DNA of 64,000 nucleotides from Massilia polaris. GTDB lineage: Bacteria > Pseudomonadota > Gammaproteobacteria > Burkholderiales > Burkholderiaceae_D. The stretch lies in assembly GCF_012927275.1 (NCBI RefSeq), contig NZ_JABBGG010000010.1:104157-168156 (forward strand). The letters run 5' to 3'. The position numbers were made by a program, and so were the translations under genes. How positions within the stretch are numbered: the first letter of the stretch is position 1; each line of letters begins with the position of its first letter. The notes beneath the pieces were generated by a model. That model was not told the origin of the DNA, searched no databases, and saw only the letters and a program-made list of their open reading frames with translations. Positions 28,277 through 36,647 of the stretch are shown one piece after another.

Positions 28277-28696
28277 TTACTCCTGTTTGACAACCAGCGG
28301 TTTGCCTTTTTCGACAAGATAGGTGGCCAATTCCGAAGCCTTCACGCTGCCGGGGTTGTGCGCCGAGTGGTACGTGCCCGCCGGGATAAACAAGGCCTGG
28401 CCGGCCTTCAGCGTGACCGGCGGCTGGCTGCCGAACTTGTACTCAAGCGTGCCTTCCAGAACGTAAGCGATCTCTACACCGGGATGGTTGTGCATCGGGA
28501 ACGCTGCCCCAGGCGCAAAATCGACACGCACCTGGATAGCCTCGCGTTTGGCGTCCAGATCATTGCGCAATACGTCGCTGCGCGAGATCCCACCGTTCGC
28601 GGCCGGCGCTGCCGGCGCCTGTGTCTGGGCGTGACTTACACCGATTCCGCTGCCAGCGAGCAGCAATGCTGCGGTCATGATTCGAACTGTTTTCAT
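28277..28696 (-). CDS. Exported single-domain cupin protein
   Basis: A 139-residue protein with a signal peptide (MKTVRIMTAALLLAGSGIGV, SHA/QT cleavage). The cupin barrel is clear: FPMHNHPGVEIAYVLEGTLE supplies two His and a Glu for metal binding, and GQALFIPAGTYHSAHN supplies the third His. The start ATG at 28696 has GAGGAG eight bases upstream. Periplasmic cupins of this size are common but rarely have known substrates. Its upstream region is a duplicate of the one in front of the DUF6130 gene, so the two are probably co-regulated. Confidence 0.85.
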   Translation of the reverse strand: MKTVRIMTAALLLAGSGIGVSHAQTQAPAAPAANGGISRSDVLRNDLDAKREAIQVRVDFAPGAAFPMHNHPGVEIAYVLEGTLEYKFGSQPPVTLKAGQALFIPAGTYHSAHNPGSVKASELATYLVEKGKPLVVKQE

Positions 28697-28738
28697 ACGA
28701 ACTCCTCTTTAGGTTTCAATTAATGGATCTCGATCGAG

Positions 28739-28853
28739 TGATCGCCGTCTCAAAACCATCATAGGAGCCGAGTGTGTCTGCGGTGTACCAATGGAATGGC
28801 GTTGTGCAAGGTTATGTATCTGAAGGCCTTCGTACACATTGCGATACAAAAAT
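28739..28853 (-). promoter_or_regulatory. Duplicated promoter region, copy A (upstream of the cupin gene)
   Basis: About 115 bases that align throughout with 29588-29702. The most conserved part is TTATGTATCTGAAGG followed by CGTACACA; on the coding (minus) strand it precedes TTGCAC and a possible -10 TATGAT close to the gene. No good -35 lies 17 bases before the -10, which points to an activator bound at the conserved block. The rest of the 28697-29046 gap shows nothing else. Confidence 0.6.
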
Positions 28854-29046
28854 TTACTGCCGGCCGTCAGAAAAAGCGGCGCCGCAGGTCGAAATCCACA
28901 TCGGGTCCGCGCTCAGAATGGCGCACTGGGGCGGTGGCAAGTTGGGTGAGTCGTTAACGCAGTCCCGGGGCATGTATTTGCGACGGCCAGCATTGCAGTT
29001 CATACTCGCGCAAGCGACGGGCGGTACGCAGCGCGGCAACGGGTGG

Positions 29047-29508
29047 TCAGTGGCGGTGCGCCTTGGCGCCAGGCGTTTCGGGGACCGTGAACACGACCGT
29101 TTCGCCGGTCACGATCTTGTGGCTTGGGTCGGCCACTTCCAGCAGTACTTTGTGCGGGCCAGGTTTTAACCCAACAAGGATGATGGGATCCTCGCTGGTA
29201 TGGGCCCAAGTCCCAGGCCAGTCGTCGACTGTCACATGGAGGTGGCCCAGATGCGGCGACACCGCCACCGCGCTCGTGCCGAATACTGGCATGACTCGAA
29301 CATTCTCAGTCCGGAACTGGATGATAGCCACGCCCCGCGCCAGCGCATCGGCCAGCGGCGCAAAGACAACGAGTTTCGGCGCCGGCTCCGATGCGAGCGG
29401 AATGACTGCGGGCGGTCTCCGGGCGTCGGTGCCAGTCTGCGCCCATGAGGCGACGCAGAACACCAGGCTTGCTGTGGCCGTGGCAAGGTGTTTGAAGGCG
29501 AGTCGCAT
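29047..29508 (-). CDS. Exported DUF6130-like protein
   Basis: A 153-residue exported protein. ATG at 29508 behind AAAGGAAA starts the signal peptide MRLAFKHLATATASLVFCVA (SWAQ). The mature domain has a beta-sandwich look with the block SPHLGHLHVTVDDWPGTWAH and LVGLKPGPHKVLLEVADPSH, which matches DUF6130/DUF4399-type exported domains. The histidines in HLHV could bind metal, but this is inference. Its promoter region is homologous to that of the cupin gene. Confidence 0.75.
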   Translation of the reverse strand: MRLAFKHLATATASLVFCVASWAQTGTDARRPPAVIPLASEPAPKLVVFAPLADALARGVAIIQFRTENVRVMPVFGTSAVAVSPHLGHLHVTVDDWPGTWAHTSEDPIILVGLKPGPHKVLLEVADPSHKIVTGETVVFTVPETPGAKAHRH

Positions 29509-29587
29509 ATCGTTTCCTTTTGCGTGGCGGTGGGGATCCTGCGCCCGCCGCATCTCTCATGCAGGAACGATAGGGGTGTGCTGAGCG

Positions 29588-29702
29588 ACTGCTCGCCTTT
29601 CAAAACCAGTATACGTGCCGGGTATATTGACAGTGTAGCCATGGAAGGGAGTTTTGCAAGCTTATGTATCTGAAGGGGCCGCGTACACAAAGCGATGCAT
29701 AA
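29588..29702 (-). promoter_or_regulatory. Duplicated promoter region, copy B (upstream of DUF6130)
   Basis: Homologous to 28739-28853. Shared blocks are CAAAACCA, GGTGTA/AGTGTA, ATGGAA, TTATGTATCTGAAGG and CGTACACA at the same spacing. On the coding strand the near-gene end carries TATACT as a likely -10. The two copies differ mainly between blocks, as expected for conserved binding sites. Nothing else is visible in the 29509-29804 gap. Confidence 0.6.
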
Positions 29703-29804
29703 ATACGTTGCAGACCGCGGGAATATGCGACGACCGCCCGAGGCGTATTGCGGCCCGCTGAGGGGGGCGTTTTTCGTCTCGGCGGTTGCCCAGGGATCGC
29801 TTTA

Positions 29805-30566
29805 TTACGGGGCTGGCTGGGTGACGGTGTTCTTCTCGAGGGTAACGGCGGTCTGGGCCAGTACGCGTCCGTTGACCGATGCGCCGGTCTTCACGGCGAC
29901 CAGCGTCTTGGCCAGCATCACGCCTTCAAAGTGGGCGGTGGTGCCGATCGACACCGCGCCGGCCGACTGCCAGAAGACGTTCTTGGCCAGTGCGCCGCCG
30001 GTCAGCGTGACGCGGGTCGCGCTGGCTTGGTGGACGCCCCCGGAGACCTGGAAAATCCAGACGTCGGTCGGACCGCCTGCCAATGTGACATCGGTCGAGA
30101 TCTTGACATCGATACCCCATTTGTACAGGCCTGGCACCAGCGTCCTGCCACCGATCTCGCCGGAACCGAGTTCGGTAAAGTCAGGCAGGACCCGTCCGGC
30201 CGCATCGGTGTAGGCCGCTTCCATGTCACTCACTGCCGAAGTCAGCAAGGTGGCGGCCGTCACGCTGCATGGCAGCGGACCGGCGGCATCGACGGTGTAG
30301 AGGATGCCCGCGGCAATCTCGCCACAGGTCAGGCCGATTGCCGCGCCGGTAATTGGGCTGGCGCCGACGTCGCCGGTAATCACTGAGGCGTACACATCGG
30401 TGATGCCAGTTTTGCTCAGAAGCGCAAACGTTCCCGCCGAGCCGAGCTTGACCGGTGCCTGAATGCGCGACGACGTGCCCGCGCTTGCGAGTCCCGGCGC
30501 CGCTACCAGGGCGCTCAGGATCGTTGCCAAAAGTAAGACTTGCGGCTTGGTCGCGAATCGGTTCAT
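29805..30566 (-). CDS. DUF3494 ice-binding-type exported protein
   Basis: A 253-residue exported protein. ATG at 30566 (AAGGAAC site) gives a signal peptide MNRFATKPQVLLLATILSAL ending GLASAG. The mature part matches the DUF3494 ice-binding fold, a discontinuous beta-solenoid: LGSAGTFALLSKTGITDVYA, VITGDVGASPITGAAI, LVPGLYKWGIDVKISTDVTL, DVWIFQVSGGVHQASATRV, NVFWQSAGAVSIGTTAHFEG, VMLAKTLVAVKTGASVNGRV. Such proteins bind ice or act in adhesion in cold-adapted bacteria; activity cannot be judged from sequence. Upstream lies a set of short repeats (30662-30724). A signal-peptide-like remnant of a related gene appears at about 34017-34074. Confidence 0.9.
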   Translation of the reverse strand: MNRFATKPQVLLLATILSALVAAPGLASAGTSSRIQAPVKLGSAGTFALLSKTGITDVYASVITGDVGASPITGAAIGLTCGEIAAGILYTVDAAGPLPCSVTAATLLTSAVSDMEAAYTDAAGRVLPDFTELGSGEIGGRTLVPGLYKWGIDVKISTDVTLAGGPTDVWIFQVSGGVHQASATRVTLTGGALAKNVFWQSAGAVSIGTTAHFEGVMLAKTLVAVKTGASVNGRVLAQTAVTLEKNTVTQPAP

Positions 30567-30661
30567 TGTTGTTCCTTTGTAGTTGTTGCGCATCCAGAGC
30601 CTGGTTTTTCAGGGCAGAGTGGATTCGCCGGCGCTGGGACCGTTTGCATGCAATAACTTAT

Positions 30662-30724
30662 ACAGTTCCAAATGACAATCCCTGTGTGGGTTACCGTATA
30701 ACTGTTACAACAGTTACAAATGAC
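30662..30724. promoter_or_regulatory. Direct repeats and palindrome upstream of the ice-binding gene
   Basis: ACAGTTCCAAATGAC (30662-30676) and ACAGTTACAAATGAC (30710-30724) are direct repeats 48 bases apart, which is close to whole helical turns. The second overlaps an inverted repeat AACTGTT-AC-AACAGTT (30700-30715). The cluster lies 96-158 bases before the DUF3494 start, a typical place for activator sites. Confidence 0.45.
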
Positions 30725-30912
30725 GCGGTAGCAATGGCCGGGTGCCGCTCCCGGTGGCTGCGCGTACACAATTCGCTGCTGGCACGCCATTGGGGTCTCA
30801 CGCTGGTCGAAACGGCACGATCTGATGCGCGTTGCAGGTTTCGTGCGCCGGCCGGCCCACGCGCCAACAGAGTCAGCTCGTGGCGATGCGCCCGGCCAGG
30901 CTACACGAGGAT

Positions 30913-31074
30913 ATGAGCGCTAGTCTCGGAGTGGTGCAGTACCATTCTGGCGTCGATCTGGCCAGCCTACTGAAGCAAGCAGACACGGCAATGTATATTG
31001 CGAAGAACTCAGGGCGCAACCGGGTTGAGACTGCTCATTCCGGTGCGCTATTGAATGTTCCGCCTTACCTATAG
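30913..31074 (+). pseudogene. GGDEF-domain C-terminal remnant
   Basis: The frame reads MSASLGVVQYHSGVDLASLL then KQADTAMYIAKNSGRNRVET. This is the last third of a diguanylate cyclase GGDEF domain (family pattern SxGVA...L...AD.AMY.AK..GRNRV). The catalytic GGDEF loop and everything upstream are missing; the sequence before 30913 does not match. It is probably the scar of a deletion close to the island boundary. Confidence 0.65.
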
Positions 31075-31294
31075 AGAGGCTTGCAAATTTTGGGCCGCAC
31101 TCCAATTGGCCAGGCTTAAAGTGGGTATTCGCACGGATCTTGTCACCTGTTCGCATGGCAAAGCCCCCCTGCCACCGATTCGAATCGACCCGTCACCGAA
31201 TTTCAACTCATCCAGGCCGGACTCGACCGGCGGTATCCGCGCAAGCGGTAAGCAGACGGAGCTTTGGAATGGACCGGAGATAGACCGGACACGC

Positions 31295-31406
31295 GGACTG
31301 CGAATCCCAGAAACGACAACGCCCACTTGCGTGAGTGGGCGTTGCGTGAGGTATGTTCTTGGTGGCCCGGGGCGGAATCGAACCACCGACACAAGGATTT
31401 TCAATC
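31295..31406 (-). repeat. Distal attachment-type repeat: 3' half of tRNA-Phe plus its terminator
   Basis: 112 bases that match 40474-40585 with few differences. It holds the last 47 bases of tRNA-Phe (31360-31406, anticodon loop side to CCA) and the downstream hairpin AACGCCCACT...AGTGGGCGTT. Homology stops in the anticodon arm at the same base in both. This is the arrangement left when an element integrates into the 3' part of a tRNA gene, so it marks the far end of the island. Confidence 0.8.
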
Positions 31407-31773
31407 ACATAGCCGGTGCGCTCATCGTCAATGGTGCCGCTGCGCGGCATTGGATGCCGGTCCTCTTGCTCTGCTTTTCCATCGCGTTAGGTCAAAACCT
31501 GCACCACGCGCTATCGCAACTGCGGCCAGTCGGCGTGGCCAGCCAGGATGCGAGTCCGGTCACCACCACTGTGGTTCTGTCGTTCTGGTAATGACGTATG
31601 TGTCATTTTGATGTATGCTACGGCTTTTGGCACGAAGCTCGGCAAGGCAGGTTCTCCTTGATCCTCGATCCCGACCACAGTCGGGGTTCTGCGTTGCAGG
31701 CTTGCGTTTTTTCCGCAATGTGAAAATCCTGGCATTTCGCTGAATGCAGCGATTGAACCAGGTCAGGAGCACC
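31407..31773. other. Island start, no supported gene
   Basis: Several short frames occur but none has a ribosome site, family resemblance or codon bias. The last 100 bases form the leader of the LysR gene. No integrase or excisionase fragment could be recognised here. Confidence 0.4.
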
Positions 31774-32691
31774 ATGAGCATCGATGCGAACGACCTCATC
31801 CTATTTGCTCGCGTCGTCGAAGCGGGCAGCTTTTCGAGCACGACCGCGCGTACCGGCCTGCCGAAGTCGACCATATCGCGAAGAATCGCTCAGCTTGAAG
31901 CCAGGCTCGGAGAGCGATTGCTGGTGCGGAATACGCGCCGATTGATCATCTCTGAATTCGGCGAGCGCATCCTCGAACATGCGCGTCGCCTGATGGAAGA
32001 AGCCGAGGCGGCCCTGGATTTCGCGCTGCATCGGCAGGACACGCCATGCGGGGTGCTCCGCGTCTCCATGATGCCTGAGTTGGTGGAGATCGGCCTGGGA
32101 GACCTCTGCCATGAATTCGCCACGAAATATCCCGAAGTGCGGCTTGATCTCGACCTTTCGCCGCGCCGGGTAGACCTGTTGTCAGAACGTTTCGATATCG
32201 CCCTGCGGGGCGCGGTGCAGTTGCCGGACGACAGCATGCTGGTCGCACGCAAGCTCTGCGAATTCCGCCTTGGCTTGTACGCCAGCGCCGATTATCTTGC
32301 ACGCCACGGCATGCCCCAACATCCAGATGATCTCCATGCGCATGCCTGCCTGCGGCTTGTCGCCAGTAGCGGTGATCCCATTCACTGGCAGCTCTCGCGC
32401 GGAGACGAAGACCGATCGGAGCTTATGCCGGGCGGTCACATTGCGACCAATTCGCCACGGCTGCTGCGTGATCTCGTTGCATGCGGCGCCGGGATTGGCG
32501 AGCTTCCCGACTACTTCGCGCACGAAATGCTCCAGCAGGGCTTGCTGCGCCATGTCCTGGCGGATTGGCATTCTCCAGTGGCGCCCCTGTGGTGCGTGAC
32601 GCCAGGAAGGCGGCTCCTGCCGTCGCGAACGACCGCCTTCATCGACATGATCCGGGCGCGGTTGCGGAAGTACCCCGAGCTGAGCATCTGA
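31774..32691 (+). CDS. LysR-family transcriptional regulator
   Basis: A 305-residue regulator. ATG at 31774 has GGAG five bases upstream. The winged HTH is typical: DLILFARVVEAGSFSSTTAR, TGLPKSTISRRIAQLEARLG and ERLLVRNTRR. The effector domain starts around residue 90 (GVLRVSMMPELVEIGLGDLC) and is of the CrgA/DmlR type, with DIALRGAVQLPDDSMLVARK. It stands alone at the island start. Its targets are unknown; the usual divergent partner is absent because the island boundary lies just upstream. Confidence 0.9.
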   Translation: MSIDANDLILFARVVEAGSFSSTTARTGLPKSTISRRIAQLEARLGERLLVRNTRRLIISEFGERILEHARRLMEEAEAALDFALHRQDTPCGVLRVSMMPELVEIGLGDLCHEFATKYPEVRLDLDLSPRRVDLLSERFDIALRGAVQLPDDSMLVARKLCEFRLGLYASADYLARHGMPQHPDDLHAHACLRLVASSGDPIHWQLSRGDEDRSELMPGGHIATNSPRLLRDLVACGAGIGELPDYFAHEMLQQGLLRHVLADWHSPVAPLWCVTPGRRLLPSRTTAFIDMIRARLRKYPELSI

Positions 32692-32985
32692 AGATGCTGC
32701 CTGGGGTCTGTGCGGTTCAGCCCTGATGAACGTGCATTCCAGTTACCGCGAATCAGCTTAGTGACCCGGCCATACCCAGATGGTGCTCCTGATCCTGGAC
32801 CACCTGCCGGTGCACGGCCATGCACTGGGCGCGCTGCGCCATTTCGACGCTTGCAGGCTGGATCGCATATGCGTCTCATTTTTGCAATCAACCTACTCAG
32901 AAATCGGTCTTCTGCGCGTCGATGATACTCAATAGAATGTGTTCGTAACAGATGTTCCGAATCTCTTTCGACCCCATGGTGATGT

Positions 32986-33266
32986 ATGAAGACTACTATT
33001 GATTTTGTGACCGCCCCGCCCCGGGCGATGGCTCTGATGCTCGTAATGGCCTTCGTGTCCGCGCAATCGCTGGCACAGGCCGCGCCGGAAATGCTGGTAA
33101 AGCACGTCAGGCGGGAAGTGCTGGGCATCGCGAAGGACAACAAAGGCGCGGGGCATACCCGTTGGCTGCGGGAAGCCGTGGCTGAATCGATAGTCTGATC
33201 CGCCTGCTGCTCGAGAAATACAAGCGCCTTGTCGATACCGCAGGTGCGCAGCAAGCAGCATCGTAA
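32986..33266 (+). pseudogene. MlaC-like (phospholipid-binding ABC component) remnant
   Basis: The N-terminus carries a signal peptide (AMALMLVMAFVSAQSLAQAA) followed by PEMLVKHVRREVLGIAKDNK, which resembles the start of the MlaC/Ttg2D periplasmic protein. The frame stops at 33198, and another frame gives LIRLLLEKYKRLVDTAGAQQ like a C-terminal helix, ending at 33266. The central lipid-binding domain is missing. This is read as an internally deleted gene; the assignment rests on short similarity. Confidence 0.45.
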
Positions 33267-33392
33267 TGACCTGGCCAAGCTTCCTTGCTGGGGTGGACTA
33301 AAGCAATTCGATAAGGATAGGGATGAAGCCGTGACATCCATATCCTCGCACTACACTTTACCGGCTTGATGATTTTGAAGAATGGGACTCAC

Positions 33393-33956
33393 ATGAGCAC
33401 GATAACAAACACCCTATCCAGCATGGTAATGGCGGCTCCATTGGCTGTCGCAGCACCATCTATGCTTCCACCCGACGCCAGCGCTCTGCCATTTGAAATG
33501 CGCGGCAGTGCCAAGGTGGTTTCGATCGGGATGCAATCGCATCTGGACTGGCAATGGCGCGAGCCCGATCGCGTCAAGACAAATGGAAACCTTACTCCGG
33601 CCTCGGCGGAATGGTATGGAGCGCATCATTACAATGCCGACCGGAACGGCACTATCGCCAATCTCGGCGTCACGCCCACGATTCGAAGGCTGGACGATGG
33701 TCGCGTGGCCTGGTACCTCGAAGATGGAGAAGCCGGCCATCAGCCGTCTGCCGCGTATAAGGCCGGTTGGCACCGGTCCACTGCCTACGGGTACGGCGGC
33801 CATACGGGAGCCAGCTACACTACCAGTTCAGGGGTCGACATTGGGTTGTCGCTTCAGCACCATTCAACAGCCGGACACAAGCATCCTGACAAACCAGCGA
33901 GTTTAGCCACGATGAACCCGCATAATGGGACATGGACCTGGACGCAAACGGCCTGA
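33393..33956 (+). CDS. Hypothetical exported protein, 187 residues
   Basis: ATG at 33393 gives an N-terminus (MSTITNTLSSMVMAAPLAVA) that could be a signal peptide. The rest is polar and rich in Gly, His, Tyr and Trp (SAEWYGAHHYNADRNGTIAN, WHRSTAYGYGGHTGASYTTS, QHHSTAGHKHPDKPASLATM). No cysteine is present and no family is recognised. The His-rich tail might bind metal. It is flanked by remnants, so it may be an orphan of the island. Confidence 0.5.
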   Translation: MSTITNTLSSMVMAAPLAVAAPSMLPPDASALPFEMRGSAKVVSIGMQSHLDWQWREPDRVKTNGNLTPASAEWYGAHHYNADRNGTIANLGVTPTIRRLDDGRVAWYLEDGEAGHQPSAAYKAGWHRSTAYGYGGHTGASYTTSSGVDIGLSLQHHSTAGHKHPDKPASLATMNPHNGTWTWTQTA

Positions 33957-34211
33957 TTTTGATCCGCTTGGGTTCTCTGGATTCCCATTGCCTTGTCGTC
34001 GCAGAAAGAGGCGTTTTCTGTCCTCCCGGCGGCGCTAGCAGGGCACTCAGGATCGTTGCCAAATTGTGGTTCATCCCGTAATTGTTTCACAGGCGTACGC
34101 GTTCTTTTACGACAATGGCGGCATCATCCCCTTGCAAGGCTGCCGCGCATATCTGGACACGTACTCGCACGATCAAAGGTGGTTGACGTGCACGTACGCG
34201 CCGGTCCAAAA

Positions 34212-34637
34212 TCAGATCAGGGTCAGTGTGACGTCGATATTGCCGCGTGTCGCATTCGAGTACGGGCACACGATATGGGCTGCGGCGATCAGTTTTTCCG
34301 CTACGGTGCGATCCAGACCCGGCAGCGAGATTTTTAGTTCGGCTTCAATGGCGAAACCAGTTGCGATCGCGCCGATGCCGACCGTGCCTTCGACCGAAAC
34401 ATCAGCCGGCACTGCGATCTTGTCGCGGTGGCCGACGAACTGCATCGCTCCAATGAAGCACGCCGAGTAGCCGGCAGCAAACAGCTGCTCCGGATTGGTG
34501 CCGACCGCGCCGGCGCCGCCCAGTTCTTTGGGTTTGGTCAGTTTGACGTCCAGCACGTTGTCGGAGGAGATGGCGCGGCCATCGCGGCCACCGGTGGCTT
34601 TAGCGTTTGCGCGGTACAAAATTTTTGGGATAGACAT
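34212..34637 (-). CDS. Ohr/OsmC-family peroxidase, third paralogue
   Basis: A 141-residue Ohr protein more like the canonical family than the tandem pair at 26-27 kb: [20 protein letters not shown] has the first reactive cysteine and [20 protein letters not shown] the second. The start ATG at 34637 has AAGGAG eight bases upstream; an upstream ATG at 34676 lacks one. An inverted repeat ATGAAT-N8-ATTCAT sits in the leader and differs from the ATCG-type sites of the ohrR locus, so control is probably separate. It is carried by the island. Confidence 0.92.
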   Translation of the reverse strand: MSIPKILYRANAKATGGRDGRAISSDNVLDVKLTKPKELGGAGAVGTNPEQLFAAGYSACFIGAMQFVGHRDKIAVPADVSVEGTVGIGAIATGFAIEAELKISLPGLDRTVAEKLIAAAHIVCPYSNATRGNIDVTLTLI

Positions 34638-34893
34638 ATTATTCTCCTTCACATGTATGAATGCGGTCGTATTCATGGATGCGTTGTTAATCGGATTTGC
34701 AGGAGTACTCCCGCCCGCAATACCCTACAGCGGCGGACGGGACTAAGCGGTATCAGCCACTGGTTTTCAGTGAACCTCGGGGTTGCGCCATGTTCCGGCG
34801 CTGCCCGGCGCGGCGACAGCGACTTGTGCCAATATCGCGCCATGGCGCGACTGCGCCTGACGCGCCGTTAGTCGCCGCCAGTTCGCAAATGTC

Positions 34894-35853
34894 CTATTTC
34901 TTGTCCGGCTGATTTACTTTGCCCGTGTACTTGTCAAGATGAATCTCCACATCGGCTTTTTTCTGCAGCCCAAGCTCCATCAGCTTCTTGATATTCCGCT
35001 GTGCCGCTGGACGCTGGACGGAGGCAATAAATCTATCCCACTCCGCCGCGATGTCTTTATCGGGAGGCAGGCTTGCGATGTTGACCAAATGCTTGATTTC
35101 CGAGATGGATTCCTTGTCGAAAGAAGCGATACGCCGGGCCAAGGTGTCCACAAACTTATCTAGTTCGGCATCCGGAAGGGCACGATTAACATAGCCGTAC
35201 CGCTCGGCAAGTTCGCCACCAATGTCGTTGCCGCTCAGCAGAATTTCCAGCGCGCGGCCTCGCCCAATTAAGCGGGGAAGGCGGGCCATCGGTCCGCCAC
35301 CTGGAACGAATCCGGCGCCGATTTCAAATTGCGAGAGCACCGCTTTTTCGCGGCTAGCAAAACGCATGTCGCATGCGAGGGCAAGCTCACTGCCGACACC
35401 GGTAGCCCGGCCGCGTATCGACACAATAGACACTACCGGAGAGCGGCTCAGGCGAACCAGCATATCGGGCAGCGGTGGCATGCCGGTCGGACCAGGGGCC
35501 ATGCTGGTAGTAACTTCGAGAGGCGGGACGAAATCATAGTGAGTCAGGAAGAATCCGGGCACTGCGCTGTCAAACACCACGACCTTTAGCTTGGGATCGT
35601 TCTCTATCTGCGTAACGACACTGTTCAGCTGCGGCATCGATTCCGGACCATAGATGTTAAATGGCGGGTGGTCAATGGTGACGCGCCAGTATTCGGGAGT
35701 AACGCGTGTGACCTTGAACTGTTGCTTGGCCCCAGATTGCGTCGCCACGCCTTGATTGGGAGCAGAGCCCGCCAGTTCATCCCCTGCAAAGGCGATACCG
35801 CTGATAAACAGTCCGCCTGTTACAAGTGCTGCCATCATTCGTAATGGTTTCAT
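34894..35853 (-). CDS. Exported enoyl-CoA hydratase/isomerase-like (crotonase-fold) protein
   Basis: A 319-residue crotonase-fold protein with an N-terminal signal peptide (MKPLRMMAALVTGGLFISGI, AFAGDE). The crotonase core begins around residue 45: RVTIDHPPFNIYG, VVVFDSAVPGFFLTHYDFVP, the oxyanion-hole segment RGRATGVGSELALACDMRFA and GAGFVPGGGPMARLPRLIGR. CoA-dependent enzymes are normally cytoplasmic, so an export signal is odd. The mature enzyme may use a non-CoA substrate. ATG at 35853 has a CGGAG site. Gene context gives no pathway. Confidence 0.82.
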   Translation of the reverse strand: MKPLRMMAALVTGGLFISGIAFAGDELAGSAPNQGVATQSGAKQQFKVTRVTPEYWRVTIDHPPFNIYGPESMPQLNSVVTQIENDPKLKVVVFDSAVPGFFLTHYDFVPPLEVTTSMAPGPTGMPPLPDMLVRLSRSPVVSIVSIRGRATGVGSELALACDMRFASREKAVLSQFEIGAGFVPGGGPMARLPRLIGRGRALEILLSGNDIGGELAERYGYVNRALPDAELDKFVDTLARRIASFDKESISEIKHLVNIASLPPDKDIAAEWDRFIASVQRPAAQRNIKKLMELGLQKKADVEIHLDKYTGKVNQPDKK

Positions 35854-35854
35854 A

Positions 35855-36094
35855 TTAGTATTCTCCGAGTGAAAGACAAACAGTGAAGGAGATAAATGTG
35901 CGCAATCCCCTCGCGAACATCAAATTTAGTATAGGCAGAAATAAGCACATTACAACGGGCGTGGCCAGGAAGCGGCTTGCCAAGGTCTGTTGCACAAATG
36001 CGAAGGTGACGCGCGCGGTCCCACGCAAGCAGCGGTTTTCCCCGATATGGCGCATGGCGCCGAAGACGTGCTCAACGCCAGCCCTCGGTGTGGC
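35855..36094 (-). mobile_element. IS5-family transposase C-terminal remnant
   Basis: A frame from 36094 reads ATPRAGVEHVFGAMRHIGEN then RCLRGTARVTFAFVQQTLAS. The RVEHVFG..R..G...RG.ARV.FA pattern is the end of IS5-type DDE transposases (the E of the triad is in VEHVFG). The N-terminal two thirds and both inverted ends are missing. It lies 140 bases from the third tRNA fragment, so it probably took part in building the island. Confidence 0.55.
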
Positions 36095-36190
36095 GATACA
36101 CGGCGGTTACGCTGCTTCTGCGTTTAGAAGATTGGTCTGGTTTGCGCTGGATATGAATGCGGCAGCCGGTCTGCGGCCCCGAAAACAAAA

Positions 36191-36213
36191 ACGCCAACCC
36201 GATGGGTTGGCGT
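36191..36213 (-). terminator. Terminator downstream of the third tRNA-Phe fragment
   Basis: ACGCCAACCC, loop GAT, GGGTTGGCGT; on the minus strand it is followed by TTTTTGTTTTC. It sits 18 bases after the tRNA 3' fragment at 36231, as in a real tRNA unit, and differs in sequence from the other two. Confidence 0.75.
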
Positions 36214-36230
36214 TTCGTAGTTGCTGTTCT

Positions 36231-36275
36231 TGGTGACCCGGGGCGGAATCGAACCACCGACACGAGGATTTTCAA
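36231..36275 (-). repeat. Third tRNA-Phe 3' fragment inside the island
   Basis: 45 bases matching the 3' part of tRNA-Phe (CCA through the T arm to the anticodon arm, two differences from the intact gene). It is followed by its own terminator, as though it belonged to another tRNA-Phe locus. It divides the island into two parts of about 4.9 and 4.3 kb, consistent with two elements inserted in tandem. Confidence 0.7.
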
Positions 36276-36296
36276 GGCGTGTGTCGAATACACGCA

Positions 36297-36629
36297 TCAA
36301 GCGGCCAGAGCATAGCTGTTACCGCTGCCGCGAGGATCGCGCGGTTCGATTTCATCAATAATTTTCGGCATCGCCGCCTCGACGGCCAGCTTGAGATCGT
36401 AGGCCTGCTGCAGGTTAAGCCAAGATTGCGGGTCACCCCCAAAATAGCGCGCAAGCCGCAACGCCGTATCGGCAGTAATGCCGCGTTTCTCGTGCACGAT
36501 GTCGTTGACGCGAGAAGGCGTGACGCGAAGCGCTTTGGAAAGCGCGTGCGGTGTCATGCCGAGCGGGACCAGGAACTCTTCGCGTAGAATTTCCCCGGGA
36601 TGGATGGGGCGCATTCCATTCTTTGCCAT
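36297..36629 (-). CDS. higA: HigA-type XRE antitoxin
   Basis: A 110-residue antitoxin starting MAKNGMRPIHPGEILREEFL, the hallmark of the HigA/VapI family. The HTH is LGMTPHALSKALRVTPSRVN with DIVHEKRGITADTALRLARY. The gene follows higB by 18 bases in the typical toxin-first order. HigA neutralises HigB and represses the operon. The C-terminus (MPKIIDEIEPRDPRGSGNSY) is disordered. Confidence 0.9.
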   Translation of the reverse strand: MAKNGMRPIHPGEILREEFLVPLGMTPHALSKALRVTPSRVNDIVHEKRGITADTALRLARYFGGDPQSWLNLQQAYDLKLAVEAAMPKIIDEIEPRDPRGSGNSYALAA

Positions 36630-36647
36630 ATCAGTTTCCTTGCATTA

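Noticed and set aside
31203..31450. Short minus-strand frames containing CVGGSIPPRATK
   Set aside because: These are read-through translations of the tRNA-Phe fragment, a common artefact.
32692..32985. Possible gene fragment between LysR and the MlaC-like remnant
   Set aside because: All six frames were read; none shows a recognisable motif or a start with a ribosome site.
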